A stretch of DNA of 64,000 nucleotides from Euptelea pleiosperma (taxonomy: Eukaryota; Streptophyta; Magnoliopsida; Ranunculales; Eupteleaceae): NCBI GenBank assembly GCA_035048495.1, contig CM068546.1:12096435-12160434 (forward strand), in the 5' to 3' direction. Made by a program: the position numbers and the translations under genes. Shown here piece after piece: positions 1 through 11,875 of the stretch (its first letter is position 1; each line of letters starts with the position of its first letter). Under the pieces are notes generated by a model. That model was given only the letters and a program-made list of their open reading frames with translations. It did no database searches and was not told where the DNA came from.

Positions 1-700
1 ACTATCTATATAACAAGTGACAGTGATTGTCTTATACCCACTCTTGTCTTAAATGGCTTCAATAGTGAGTGGTTGAGATCCACTATGCTTCATATAAATG
101 GTTGAGATTAACTCACGTCCAATTTTGACAAACACTTTGTCGGAGAGTGTCGCGGGTACAGGCCATGCACCCACACATATAACAAAATAACTCAGTTGTA
201 TTCTCTTATCTTATCCATCCATCTAATGTGGACGGTTAGATAAAGAGTGGTTGAGATCAAATCCATCCATCTAATGTGGACGGTTAGATTTCAGCCACTC
301 AATCTGCCTCATTTGACCTTGATTTATTCAAAACTTAAAATTCAACACAGTTATTTTTTGTTATTTCTGTTATTTTCCCATTTCTCCCTCCGTGCGTTAC
401 AATTCGTTATAACAGCCGTTATAATGGAAAAAACGGTAACGCCCCAGAAGGCACCCAATTTTTGCAAACGCTTTTATCGGAGAGTGCCGTGGGCATGGGC
501 CATTTACTATTCTATATAACAAAACACATTGGTTGTCTCCCTACTTATACCTCCTCTTATAAGCATCAACAAAGAAGGGCCGGGATCTAACCCTCTCCCA
601 AATGGATAGTGGATCTCCGCCACTCACCTGATTTTGGCAAATTCTTTGTCGAGGAGTGCCGATGGCACGGGGCACCCACTAGTTTATATATAAATCGGAT
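1..700. repeat. decayed non-autonomous repeat upstream of the PPR gene
   Basis: No gene is visible. The block near 640-700 reads, on the minus strand, as TATATAAACTAGTGGGTGCC followed by a GGCACTC motif. The same motifs occur in direct orientation at 52200-52250, so this is a dispersed repeat of the window. A 28-nt stretch ending in GTGGACGGTTAGA occurs twice exactly, at 213-240 and 261-288. Near 400-450 there is a short tract of the CGTTATAACAGCCG type that also builds the element at 5909-6190. The exact ends of the repeat cannot be placed. Confidence 0.45.
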
Positions 701-1035
701 CAGCGTGCATAGACCCGAGAATGATCCGACAAGAATATAGATGGTTCAGGACCTGAAATTATCGGATCGGATCAGATTTTTGGGTTGATCCAATCCATTT
801 ACCAAACTACCCTTTGGGCTTGAACTTTCCTATTTTCTTTCAAAAGTACAAAAACCGTTTCTGCGAGGCAAAAGGTTTTAAGAACTTCACTCCCGTCAGT
901 CATTCAGTATCTCTCTTTCTTTATTTTTCTGTTGAATAATCTACAAAACCCTAATTTATCAAATCTTAGAGAGAGAGAGGGAGAGCAAAAACCAGTCGAA
1001 CCAATCCGTCAAAAATCCAATCTTTCCTCTGCAGG
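701..1035 (+). promoter_or_regulatory. upstream and leader region of the PPR gene
   Basis: This stretch precedes the PPR start codon. It holds GATCGGATCAG-like repeats at 690-790, then an AT- and CT-rich leader with ACAAAACCCTAATTT near 940-960 and a GA tract near 966-985. The start codon is preceded directly by TTTCCTCTGCAG, which looks like a 3' splice site, so a leader intron is possible. I see no convincing TATA box close to the leader. Confidence 0.35.
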
Positions 1036-3438
1036 ATGAAAGTCCCATCTTCAATTCTGAGATCCATCTCCCAATTCAGCTCAAAACCCGGGTTTTTCTC
1101 TCTAAATCTATCCACAATCAGCCCCGACATCGAATTCGAAGTCCAGAGCATCCTTGACACCTTTGACCCCATCGAGGATCCGCTTGAAAGCCTCGTTCCT
1201 TTACTCTCGTCCAATGTAGTAACTTCGGTTCTTCGAGAACAGCAAAACGTTCAATTGGGTTTTCGATTCTTCATCTGGGCAATGAAACGGAAGCAATTTC
1301 GCAGTTGGGTATCGCACAATACGATGATCAATATGCTTTGTAGAGCTAACGGGTTTGAGTTGGCCTGGAAATCACTCGAAGAGCTCAAGAGTTCTGGGAT
1401 TCCGATCGTTTCCCAGGCTTTTCAAGTTTTAGTCACGGCTTACACGAAGTCGGGCATGGCTGAGAAGGCCGTCGAGTCGTTTGGTAGGATGAAGGAGTTC
1501 AATTGTCGCCCGAACACCTTTACTTACAACACAATCTTACATGTTCTGGTAGAGAAAGAAGTATTTCTATTAGCATTGGCGGTTTATAATCAGATGTTGA
1601 AGTCCGACTGCCGACCGAATCGAGCCACGTTTGGTATCCTCATTGATGGATTGTGCAAAGCCGGGAAGACTCAGGATGCGCTTCAACTGTTTGATGAAAT
1701 GACTCAGAGAGGTATTTCTCCCAACACGATGATCTATACCATAATTATTTCTGGTCTTTGTCATGCAAAGAGAACTGATGATGCACACAGACTCTTACAC
1801 ACCATGAAATCCAACAGTTGCTGTCCTGATTTGATTACTTACAATGCTTTGCTAAACGGGTTATGTAAATTGGGTAGGATTGATGAAACTTTCGAGCTTC
1901 TGGGGTCATTCAGGAAGGAGGGTTTTGTTCTCGGACTGAACGGGTATAGTTGTTTGATCGATGGATTGTTTAGAGTTGGGAGGTTCGATGAGGCATGTGA
2001 GTGGTATAGGACGATGTTTAAGGAAAACATAGTTCCCGACTGTGTATTGTACACAATCATGATCAAGGGGTTTACAGAAGCGGGTAAGTTTGAGGACGCA
2101 CTGAAGCTGTTGAGCGAGATGACCCAGAGAGGTTTCGTTCCGGATACCTTTTGTTATAATACTTTGATTAAGGGTTTTTGCGATGTGGGGCTTCTGGACA
2201 AGGCCCGATCTCTCCAACTTGAGATCTCAAAGAATGATTGCTTCCCTGACTCTGCCACTTACACCATTCTCATTTGTGGCCTGTGTAAGGAAGGCCTTGT
2301 CGAGGAGGCACAACAGATATTCAATGAGATGGAGAAGCTTGGATGCTTTCCCACAGTCATGACCTTCAATGCTCTTATCCATGGGTTTTGTAAGGCCGGG
2401 GAGCTGGAGGAAGCTCACCTTCTATTTTATAAGATGGAGATTGGGAGAAACCCTTCTCTGTTTCTTCGGCTCTCTCAAGGTGCTGATCGGGTCCTTGATA
2501 GTGCAAGCCTCCAAACATTAGTGGAGCGCTTGTGTGAGTCCGGGTTGATACTTAAGGCATACAAGCTTCTCAGACAGCTTGCTGATAGTGGAGTCGTACC
2601 AAACATTATGACATACAACATCCTGATCAATGGCTTGTGCAAGGCAAGGAATATTACTGGAGCTTTCAAGCTCTTCAAGGAGCTACAACTTAAGGGGTGC
2701 TCTCCTGATGCTGTTACATATGGGACCCTTATAGACGGGCTTCAAAGGGTTAATAGAGAAGAGGATGCCCTAAGGGTCTTCGATCAGATGGCGAGGAATG
2801 GGTGTAACCCTAGTTTGATAGTTTACAAGAGTCTCATGACTTGCTTGTGTCGGAAGGGAAAGGTCTCACTAGCTTTTAGTCTTTGGTTGAAGTATGTGAG
2901 GGGTCTTCTAGATTGGGAAGATGGGGCAGTTAAAGTGGTGGAGGAAAATTTTGAGCGTGGGGATGTGGAAGCGGCAATCCGTGGATTACTTGATATCGAC
3001 ATGAAGTGCGAGGTAGTTGACCCTTCACCGTATACCATTTGTCTCATTGGGTTGTGTCAGGTGGGAAGGGTAGATGAAGCTTTGAAGATCTTTTCTGTCC
3101 TTGAAGAATTTAAAATCAACGTCACTCCCCCAAGTTGTGTGATGTTGATATATGGCCTCTGCCAAGAAGGGAAAGTGGATCTAGCAGTAGATGTTTTCTT
3201 TTACACATTAGAGAAGGGTTTCACATTGATGCCGTCAGTATGCAATCGATTGATTTGGTCTCTTTGTTCTCAAGATAAAAAAAAACAGGCTCTTAACCTT
3301 GTAAACCGAATGGGGTCTGTGGGTTACGATTTGGAGGTCTATCTTAACCAAAATATAAAGGCTCTGTTACGTGGTCATAAGCACAACCAAGACATGGAAA
3401 CAGTCTCCCCTTATGCCATGGCCACGGCAAAGACATAA
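1036..3438 (+). CDS. P-class pentatricopeptide repeat protein, 800 aa, probably organellar
   Basis: Single uninterrupted reading frame of 800 codons, ending in TAA. From about residue 90 the protein is an almost unbroken run of 35-residue PPR motifs. I count about fifteen consecutive units to about residue 615, each with the typical TYNxLIxGLCK and DEM..RG..P pattern, then a linker and about three more units to the C-terminus. There is no E, E+ or DYW extension, so it is P class. P-class proteins bind organellar RNA in a sequence-specific way and act in RNA processing, stability or translation. The first 25 residues are rich in Ser, basic and hydrophobic residues without acidic ones, which fits an organellar presequence, mitochondria more likely than plastid. 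The sequence resembles the Arabidopsis At1g79540 type, from memory. The absence of introns and an intact frame argue for a functional gene. The RNA target cannot be read from the sequence. Confidence 0.93.
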   Translation: MKVPSSILRSISQFSSKPGFFSLNLSTISPDIEFEVQSILDTFDPIEDPLESLVPLLSSNVVTSVLREQQNVQLGFRFFIWAMKRKQFRSWVSHNTMINMLCRANGFELAWKSLEELKSSGIPIVSQAFQVLVTAYTKSGMAEKAVESFGRMKEFNCRPNTFTYNTILHVLVEKEVFLLALAVYNQMLKSDCRPNRATFGILIDGLCKAGKTQDALQLFDEMTQRGISPNTMIYTIIISGLCHAKRTDDAHRLLHTMKSNSCCPDLITYNALLNGLCKLGRIDETFELLGSFRKEGFVLGLNGYSCLIDGLFRVGRFDEACEWYRTMFKENIVPDCVLYTIMIKGFTEAGKFEDALKLLSEMTQRGFVPDTFCYNTLIKGFCDVGLLDKARSLQLEISKNDCFPDSATYTILICGLCKEGLVEEAQQIFNEMEKLGCFPTVMTFNALIHGFCKAGELEEAHLLFYKMEIGRNPSLFLRLSQGADRVLDSASLQTLVERLCESGLILKAYKLLRQLADSGVVPNIMTYNILINGLCKARNITGAFKLFKELQLKGCSPDAVTYGTLIDGLQRVNREEDALRVFDQMARNGCNPSLIVYKSLMTCLCRKGKVSLAFSLWLKYVRGLLDWEDGAVKVVEENFERGDVEAAIRGLLDIDMKCEVVDPSPYTICLIGLCQVGRVDEALKIFSVLEEFKINVTPPSCVMLIYGLCQEGKVDLAVDVFFYTLEKGFTLMPSVCNRLIWSLCSQDKKKQALNLVNRMGSVGYDLEVYLNQNIKALLRGHKHNQDMETVSPYAMATAKT

Positions 3439-5297
3439 TTGTTGACAGATCAGTTTTCCCGCACAACTACCTACGTTTCCTGCTTCCTGTTTCCTGCATA
3501 AGGAATCTCATCATTACAAAAATGTTGTATAATAAGATGTTCACACTGGGTTTTAACACCCATTTCTCATCCCGGCAACCCCTTTGATTCAGGTACGATC
3601 CAAATACAATCTTACACTACTCATGTGGTTCTTTTTAGTTTTAAAGGTTAGTCTTTCTGTTCACTTTGGGTGATTGGATGATTAGGATCTTCAGATGTTT
3701 GCACCTTTCAGGATATGGCCATTCATTGGATAGATTGGACCAATGGCCACCCACCACTATTAACTATGGTATGTGCATATTTGTGCTCTACAAATCTCTG
3801 GCTTCCATGGGTTGTTGTGGGTCTGCAACCCAATATCGGATGAGTCCTAAGAACTTGGTCTTGTGTTTTTGCTTCTAGTGGCCTTCAGGCCATTTAGTTT
3901 CAGTAAGATGTGTAAGGCATAATGACCATGTTTCTGTATCTGTCAATTTTAGTTCTTTTATTTGTTGTTTACTCCATAGTCTCCATGTCATACAAATGTT
4001 TGTGCTAGACCTGTTCCAATTATCTCATTTTTCAGATCATAGGCCTTCTATGGTTCAGTTATTGGTGTTTATTTTTGTTAAATTAAAGCCATCAATCTGA
4101 TCTTTTAAATTTTTTTTGTTATCAGACTGCCCTTTAATGGAGTCTAACTGAGATTTCTTTATTCACTTTTTTTTTTCAAAATTCCCTAAATTATCCGAAT
4201 TCTGGGTTATTTGCATAACAATTGGTGTCTTTGTACCAGATTTTCTGATTTGGATGTTGTAATCAAGTCTGGGTGTAATTTATTTTCGGGTGTTAAAGTT
4301 TTGATCTCTACATACTCCATGGAAGCTGTAATTGTTACTTTGCTAGATAGAGATATTGATATATTAGTAGTGAACCTCTAGCCTCACCCTTCATGTATAG
4401 GTTAAAAATCGAAGAACACGGCAGCACCTGTATGCAAAGAACCATGGGATGCATGTAGAGTGGCTGAAAGTATCCAATTTAAAGGAGAAAAAAAATCAAG
4501 AAGTGTAACATCTAAGAAATAAACATTAAACATGTTGTCTAAGTTCCTGAAGCTTTATTCCATGAAATATTTAAGATTGTTGTATACTTTAAGGTTCAAT
4601 TTTTATCATTTTAATAGGTAGTACATATATTTTTGATAACTTATTGTGCATGAAGTAACCTCAGTCATACAATCTGGGATATTGATGAATTTGGCATAAT
4701 TTTAATTCTTTGGATGATATGACAAATTGACAAGACAAACTTTACGGGTGTTACGCATTCTTTTCCCTATTTTAAGGTCACGTGGGTTTGGCACCTCTTC
4801 TGCCGCGTCAACTGAATTTGATTTAAAATGAACAATATGGCCGTTATGCTCTTTACTAAACTTGTTGAAGGATGAAATATAACCACGGTATATCTTTTTG
4901 ATTAGAGGCTGAATCAGTAATCAGAAGAAGAATTAGGCAAAAAATTAGGATACATTCTAGGAAAATAAAACTTCCATGGAAAAGAAGCAAATGATGAAAG
5001 TTTCTTCCAATTCAACCAAAGATACCAACAGTCTCCAGTTTGGTCTAGCCCCAAATAGTTGGATGCCATATTGCTTTCTCTCCAAATTGCCTTATATTCC
5101 AAGCTTTGAGTGAATGGAGAATGGTCTCAATATCTCTCAGCATATGCTTATCATGGTTTAAAAAATACATTGTCACTGTCGTCATGAGGTTAAAGCCCCA
5201 AACCTGTTACATTACATAGAAAATAATGCTCAAAACCAAAAAAAAGGGGGCTTAGCATTATAAAAGCTGTTTTAACAGAAATAAAGGCCGTTATAAC
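3439..5297. other. PPR 3' flank and non-coding DNA
   Basis: The first few hundred bases are presumably PPR 3' UTR (T-rich, ATTTGTTGT-type stretches, no clear single poly(A) signal). No further gene is supported. A 70-codon frame at 3666-3878 has no recognisable domain. At about 5231-5297 begins a decayed repeat with the sequence GGCCGTTATAAC, which is interrupted by the next element and resumes at 5511; its far end may be near 5706, where CAAGGTTTTGAA is read on the minus strand. Confidence 0.4.
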
Positions 5298-5510
5298 CTG
5301 TGATACCCAGATACTTTTACATCATCGTATCCGTGTCGAAACGACACTGGATACTCCACCGATACGTATCCTTCATAAAAAGTTGAAAAAATTAGAATAT
5401 ATTTTTTTTTGAACTATAAAATTGGATACTCGTATCTGTATCCGTGTCCCTGATTTTGAAAAATGTCGAGTCTTATCCCTGCTTCACGTATCCGTATATG
5501 GGCATCATAG
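5298..5510. mobile_element. hAT-type MITE, 213 bp, 8-bp target duplication
   Basis: The element starts CTGTGATACCC and ends in the complement of CTATGATGCCC, so it has imperfect terminal inverted repeats. It is flanked by a perfect 8-bp direct repeat GTTATAAC (5290-5297 and 5511-5518), the length made by hAT transposases. The interior repeats GTATCCGTGTC / GATACGTATCC-like words. It sits inside an older repeat of the CGTTATAACGG type. Confidence 0.75.
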
Positions 5511-5908
5511 GTTATAACGGAAATAATGGCTGCTATTTTGTCTGTTATGCGTGAATTTACTGTTGTCTAGGTTTTGAAAAAACATTTAAAGCAATAAAAT
5601 AATAATATTTTGACCTTTTATAAACTCAAACATGCCCATTGTAATAGACATAAATGATAATGTTAAGTGTCAGTTATCAGGTTATAATGGACCATTCAAA
5701 ACCTTGATGCTTACCTTTCCAAGGGGCATGGATATATCATTGTAATATCTGTATTGGTAGTACTTAAACTTTGTGGATAAGTGTGGTATGCAAACTTAAA
5801 GGTGTGTAGAGTGGGAGGCTCGTGTTAGGTCTAATAGGGAGAAAATGGAGTCTTTTCTAGATTAAATGGCTCTGGAGTTTGTTGATGAAGTTAATTAGTT
5901 GTTGAAGG

Positions 5909-6190
5909 CAAGGTTTAAAAGGGGCCGTTATAATGGTATAACGAATTAGGGGCGTTACCGCTTTTTCCATTATAACAGCCGTAATAACAGATTATAACAC
6001 ACAAGGGCAAAAACGAAAAAAAAGGGGAAAAATGGAAAAACGACGCTAAAATTCAAAATTTGAATTTCAATAAAAATTATAACGGAAAAAATGGAAAATA
6101 ATAGAAAAATAATTTGTTTTTTTTTTTTACAATTTTTTTCAAAAAATAATGGTGGTTATTTTCGTTATAATGATCATTTTTTAAACCATG
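5909..6190. mobile_element. hAT-type MITE, 282 bp, CGTTATAACGG motif family
   Basis: The left end reads CAAGGTTTAAAA and the right end, on the minus strand, CATGGTTTAAAAAA. Flanks carry a perfect 8-bp duplication GTTGAAGG (5901-5908 and 6191-6198). The interior repeats CGTTATAA/CCGTTATAAC words around an AT-rich centre containing AAATTCAAAATTTGAATTT. No coding capacity. The ends resemble those of the large hAT element at 15889-22610. Confidence 0.8.
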
Positions 6191-6757
6191 GTTGAAGGGT
6201 TTGGGTTCATCAAGTACTAATTTAGAGAATCTAAAAGCAATAGGGTTAACTTATTCATGACCATTTAAATCTGCCAATTGGTGTAGTGGGTCTCAAAGAC
6301 CACTGGGCTAGCCTGGCCCATTGACATCGTTAATATAAAATTATAAATGAGAATATGTCTCGATGCCACAAAATCAAAAACAAACCAAGGGGATGAGAAC
6401 TCTTTGCATTTCATGAATTAGGAAAATTTCGGTGGGCTAGTTTTGGTTGGCAATTCATTAGGGGGTTTAATCCAAAATCTACTATTTTTTTGTTTCAAGC
6501 TTGAATAAAGGGGCATTTTTGTCCTTTCCACAAAATAATGGTAGTCAATGACGGTCTTAGATGGTGGACCGGGTCATGGGGGGTAATCAACTTTTTCAAA
6601 TTGTGGGGGGTATGTGAAATTTCGAACATAACATGGGGGGTATATCAAAAATTCCTTTAAAAAAATCAAGAGAAGAAACTACTTATTATTTATGTGCCCT
6701 ATAAAAAAGAAAAGAAAAGACTACTACATAAGGATTAACTGAACTTACTGAGATGTT

Positions 6758-7715
6758 ATGGGGTTTATGTTGGGAAATTGGTCCATGACATCTTTTCGAA
6801 ATGTTTTTTGGGTTCTTAAGGTCTCTCAAATAAACGTTGTGGAGCATCTTGGTTGCGAGTTCTATGGCGGTTCTAGTAATAGTGAAGAAGAAGTTGAAGC
6901 AAGACAAGGATTAACAACACATTGCTTTCATTCAAAAAACTCTCCCTAGAATGGATGCCTAATTTAGAAGAATGGTTGGAAGAACCAAAGTTGTTCCCTT
7001 CTTTCCCTTTCCTTGAGGAGTTAACATTGTTGGCTGCCTTGAGTTGAGGGTCACACCAATTTTGTATCCTCTTCTTAAAATTTTTATCATTTGTGATAGT
7101 AATGGGTTGAGTCTGCCTTTTTTGCTCAATGCCCTGCTGAGCATTTTGCAATACGTTGTAGGTATGTGTCACATGGAACACTCTTCGAGACCATTGACTG
7201 CATTGATGTTTGGCCCATCCTTAGACCTACAGACCAAGAATCAACCCTCTTGTTGTCACAAAGTTATAGAAACTCTGTGACAAGCAAGCTAATCTCTCTC
7301 ACCTCCTTTAAGATAACAGGAATTTTAGAGCGTAAGTAGCTACCACAAGGGTTATTGTAAAACAACAACCTTCTTCGGTACTTAAAATTTTGAAATTGCT
7401 CCAATCTTCAAGCTTTCCAAATGAGGAACTACAATTCCTCATCGCGCTTGAGGTCATGGAATTGGTGGGTTTTCGAAGGAGCTAGATTATTTTTCGTTGG
7501 AGGGTATCCAACTCCTCGTTGCCCTACAGAGTTTAGAGATTGTTGGATGGTCTAAGCTTAAGTCTCTACTTGACCTACTTCAACATCTCACCATACTATG
7601 GGAGTTAAAAATAAAGAACTTCAATGGTCTAGTGGTTTTATCGGAGTGGTTGGGGAACCTTTCATCGCGAGGATTGGTATATTATATCCCATTTTCCAAA
7701 TATCACTGATGATGG
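6758..7715 (+). pseudogene. NB-LRR resistance-gene fragment, LRR part only
   Basis: Broken reading frames together resemble the C-terminal leucine-rich repeats of a plant CC-NB-LRR immune receptor. One segment (about 6800-6900) contains GCEFYG and an E-rich loop typical of these LRRs. A second frame at about 6951-7028 encodes PNLEEWLEEPKLFPSFPF, a hallmark of this family. A third, from about 7500 to 7665, encodes LVALQSLEIVGWSKLKSLL followed by another LRR. The pieces lie in different frames with stops between them, and no P-loop, NB-ARC or coiled coil is present, so it is a truncated pseudogene. The fragment runs directly into Copia-derived sequence at about 7.85 kb. Confidence 0.7.
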
Positions 7716-7849
7716 GTTTCGATTCAAAGCCCTTAGTAATTGTTAGTATATTTGGCCTTTATTGCTATGTTTTATTTTTATTGTCCTTAGTTGTTATTTT
7801 CTATTTTATTGTGTTTAAGTTATTGTGTCTACATGTATTTCACAATGAT

Positions 7850-8890
7850 ACAAGTAACAAAGTTGGGGAAATCGTACCCCAATGTGTTGGACCTCTTATA
7901 TGAAACAGGCATGCTAGGCTTCAAGCTTGTTGATACTCCTATTGATCCCACTGATAAGCTTGATGCCGGATAGGGGAAGGTTTATGCTGATGCTGGTTGT
8001 TATCATCGGTCAGTTGAGAAGCTGATTTACCTTACTATTACTCATCTAGACATCACCTTTGTTGTTGGCGTAGGTAGTCGGTTTATTTATGTCCAATGAC
8101 GACCACATTGGGATGCAGTTATCAAAATTCTGCGATAGTTGAAAGGGTCACTAAGCAAGGGGTTGTTGTATCGACCATCATAGACTAGCTATTACTGGTT
8201 TCTTTGATGCTGATTGGTATGACAGTTGTACAGATCGTCGGTCTACTTCAGGTTACTGTACATTTGTTGGTGGTAATCTTGTGATCTAGCGTAGTAAGAA
8301 GCAGAATGTTGTTGCTTGCTCCAGTGTCGAAGCAGAATTACAGGGCTATGGCCCACACTGCATGTGAGATGTTAGGGGTTCAGTCCCTCCTTAAGTAGAT
8401 GGGATTTGAGGTTCCTTCTCCTATGCCTATGTATTGTGATAATCAGGTTGCCAACTATATTGCTAGCAATCCAGTGTTTCATGAGCGGACAAAGCACATT
8501 GAGGTTAACTGTCATTTTATCCATGACATGGTGTTGAACAAACTGATCGCCACTCCTTATATCAAGTCAGCGAATCAATTGGGTGATGTTCTTACAAAGG
8601 CCTTGCCTAGAAGTCCCTTTTCTACTTTATGTACCAAGTTGGGCATGTTTGTTTTGTATGCTCTAGCTTGAGGGGCAGTACTAGAGTTAAGTTTATTTTG
8701 TTTTATGTTCATATTATGTAGATGGGCTTTATGTAGATTGTTGGGCCCATATGTTCTATTAATGTAAGTAGGCCCACACCACTTAACTGAATGATATATA
8801 TCACAATGAGGAGGCCGAACTACCCTAGTTTCTCTCTCTCTCGCTCTCTCCATCACTTCTCCTGTCTAACCCTAGATTCACACATTCACA
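7850..8890 (+). mobile_element. 3' end of a Copia retrotransposon, truncated and broken
   Basis: Translation with several stops and frame changes gives the end of Copia RT and the whole RNase H region: a VLDLLYETGMLG-like segment, VDTPIDP, SRF near the RT end, then the open stretch 8399-8671 with the PMYCDNQ and [10 protein letters not shown] signatures of Copia RNase H. The stop is followed by a purine tract (TTGAGGGGCAGTAC, about 8669) that fits a polypurine tract, and then by about 190 bp of LTR-like sequence ending near CCTAGATTCACACA. The 5' two thirds of the element are absent. The 32.8-kb fragment may belong to a similar lineage. Confidence 0.8.
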
Positions 8891-10920
8891 ATGAGTAACA
8901 TAGATAATGTCTAACTTCAAATTTTGAATTGGCTGTGTTAGTAGACCTAAGGACATAAGGGGTATGGTCCTTACTCCTTACTTTCAGACCTTTGAATCCT
9001 TTACAAGAGTTATGGTCATTTCAGTTTGAAATTTGAAATGATGCACATCTCAAGAATATAGAATCCATCGGTATTGACCTAAAGACCACCACAATCTTCA
9101 GGCCTACTCTAAAATGTTTTGTATGTGAAGCTGTGGAACCATATCAAGTGCTGCTATCTGTACATGGCAGAGTGAGACCCATGTAACTTAAGAGGAGAAT
9201 ATTCTAAAAAGTTAGAATTTTCCACTCTCCCATGTACAGATTGTCACACCTGAGATGGTTCTGCAGACATACAAAAAACCTCCACATTAAAAAAATTTCT
9301 CTAGATTGGATGGCTAGAATCATCTAACCGGTCTGAACTTTTTGTACATGAGGTATGACATCTTGTAGATGGGAAACATATGATGGTGTATCCTCGCCAG
9401 TGCATGTGCATAATGCGATTTTTTTCTAAATTCAAATTGGGTGATTTTTTCCATCATCAAGTTTTAGTCCCATGGATGTTTCTTGCTTTCAATTTTGATG
9501 TAACAAGTAGCAGTAGAAGAGCTTTGACGATTCGGACGCTCTTTCTACTCTGATTATTTCTTGAGGATAAAATTATGAAGACATTTAAAACATGCTCTAT
9601 TGTTTCCATCAAAATCGTCACCATGTCTAGTAATCTGAGGTAGTTACTTATCTCGTTATAATCTGATGCAGTTTTTACAACATCTGATTAAGAAGGCCAT
9701 CATGACTGATCACAAGGCGAAGGAATTGGTGAATGAAGCTTGATAAACCACAAGAATGCTCTATGTTGTATTGAGAGGTTAATCCTTGATGCCCAGTATG
9801 CGAGTATTTATAGGGTCAGTCAATGTTTTACTACAAAAACTTTTAGTGGGTCCTCTCAAACATCGAGTTTTAGTAGAGAGTAGTGAGGTTATCTCTTTCC
9901 TAAGTGTACCAAATCCCGTAGTTAAACAGTAAGAAGCCTAGATTGCTGGTCTAGGATCCCTTCTCCCTTTTGGTAAGATGTTTAAAAGCTTGGTCGAATA
10001 CTCAAAAGTCTTGCAGAGTTGACTAACTCAATTAAGATCTAGTATTGTTGTGTGGCAGGTCTTGTATTCAAAACCTGTTTGCACCTTTGAGTTATCGATC
10101 TTGCTAGAAACAGGCTTACTGGTGACAACACCAAAGATTTCTTTTGATACCATTGATATCCATGAGAAATTATACTATTTGCTACCATTGATAATCCATG
10201 AGACACTATACTAATTGATTTTATCACATTGGATGGAGGAATTTCATTTCTGCTTCTATAAGAATTTAAAGTTGTGGCTTAGCTTCTCTACCTCTTACAC
10301 ACTAGATTGGTTATATCTAATATTTTACTGCTTTATTAAATAGCTTCCATTAATCTGATTTCATTGGGGATTGAAGCTAAAGTTATTTTGAAATTTTCAC
10401 ATGTTAAGCCTCGCAGTTGAACAGTTGGCTCTAACACTCAAGCCAACACCCTTGGTTCAAGAAGCTATTGCTCTCATACACCTGAATACCAGCATGCCAT
10501 TAGGTAAGTTCCGTAATTCACTGTTATTTCTCCGATTTGGTTGAAAGTTTAGGAGGAAAGTTCCACCTGCTTTGTTTTGATGGTTTGTAGTAACCTCTGA
10601 TATGTGGATTAAATAGCTACTTATAACCATTGATTAAAATATTTTTTTCCATGGGTTTGTCCTATTTTCTGTGGGTTGAAGTAAAGTAGTAATAATTGCA
10701 TTTAATCACGTTTCTTCCCATACCAAAAAGAAAAAAAATAAAATAAAATAAAAATTGCATTTAATCACAATATCCATTTGTTTTTTGTGGCTAATTTAAT
10801 GATTTAAGGTTTCATTGTTCTATAATAGGGAAAAGTGTAAAAGCAAAAGATAGATATATTCTCTGTGTAAAATGATTTACAGAGGAAAGGAGCCTAAAAT
10901 ATTAGAGTTTTATGGGTATA
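8891..10920. other. non-coding DNA with a foldback repeat
   Basis: No gene can be supported. A 78-nt stretch at about 10426-10503 is open, preceded by a TTAAGCCTCGCAG-like acceptor and followed by a GTAAGTT donor-like sequence, so an isolated or relic exon is possible, but I do not recognise the peptide. The remainder is AT-rich and featureless apart from the foldback at 9080-9320. Confidence 0.35.
9080..9320. repeat. foldback MITE-like repeat
   Basis: The sequence from about 9119, containing GAACCATATCAAG and ATCTGTACATGGCAGAGTG, is matched in inverted orientation by the sequence ending near 9275 (GAACCATCTCAGG, ATCTGTACATGGGAGAGTG on the minus strand). The arms are about 55 nt and imperfect. 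I could not identify a target-site duplication, so the outer limits are approximate. Confidence 0.5.
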
Positions 10921-10924
10921 TTAT

Positions 10925-11875
10925 GCTCTTAGACAAAATATTCCAATCGAACCCACCAAGCAAACAATCAGTAAATAAGAAGTATGAAATGAACTTATCA
11001 ATTTTAATAGAGAGAGGCTGAGGCATGCGTTTAACGCACTGTCCTGAGGCAAAATTTGCTCCTTGCACTATGTGAGTGTTGCTGACAGGCTTCTGGAGGT
11101 CTACCCCCAGATTCAACAGCTCGATCAAACTGTAGGCAGTAGACCAAGGTTGATGATCTTATCAAACTCACAGTGAAGATGCCCTCTTTGAAAAATCGTG
11201 GAAAAGTAGAGCAGAAAGAGGAAGAAGAGAATTAGAGTGTTGTCATTGTTTGTATTGTGTGTTTCAGTAGAGACTGAGCACCAACACATATAGAACACAA
11301 AGGTAGTCGTTTGAGGACTTAGTGTCTCATACTAAGTGCTCAAACGATAAAAAAAATGTATATAAGCATTAAGTCCCTCAACAAAAAACAATCAAAATAT
11401 TTAGCATAAAAAGTGAGAATAAAGAATGGTAAATACAAGTCTCCAATAGTCATAATGAAGAAAAAAGAATTTTTGACCAAAAAGATAGCTCACTAAAACC
11501 CAAGGCCCGTTCGGCCCCGTGCCCAACCTGATCTGGGGTGGTATGGCATGGCATGCGTGCATGCGTGTGTGTTATGGAACATTCTCTATTATTAGAACTT
11601 TACCAAGGCTCCATTTAAATGACATATATATAAGGCACTCAAAATCTTTGTCCCTATCAAATATGGGGCTGAAGAAGTGAACAAAAGTAAAAAGGGTTAA
11701 GAGAAAATCTTTAAAAGGGCTAAGAGAAACTCTTTAAGTTTCCCCTCCAAGATTGTCATTTAAAATATTTGTAAAGTGTAGACTTAAAATTGGAGGGAGT
11801 TTAAAAGCACATGTTAAAAATCATAAAGAACCTAGGTTCAAAACTCCTTAGGTACTAAATTTTACAAATAACAAT
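10925..11875 (-). repeat. 3' LTR of the Copia element
   Basis: Matches 24020-24952 along its whole length with many substitutions and small indels. Shared blocks include TATTCCAATCGAACCCA near the left end and AACCTAGGTTCAAAACTCC (24900-24924 in the other copy) near the right end. In between lies a GAGCAGAAAGAGGAAGAAGA block. The heavy divergence indicates an ancient insertion. Confidence 0.75.

Noticed and set aside
966..3047. Minus-strand open frames of 60-100 codons under the PPR gene
   Set aside because: They mirror the long plus-strand PPR frame and have no domain similarity.
3666..3878. 70-codon plus-strand frame after the PPR gene
   Set aside because: No recognisable domain, no start context, lies in presumed 3' UTR or spacer.
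7791..7903. Hydrophobic frame looking like a small membrane protein
   Set aside because: It lies at the junction of the NB-LRR fragment with Copia sequence and has T-rich composition; chance translation is the simpler explanation.
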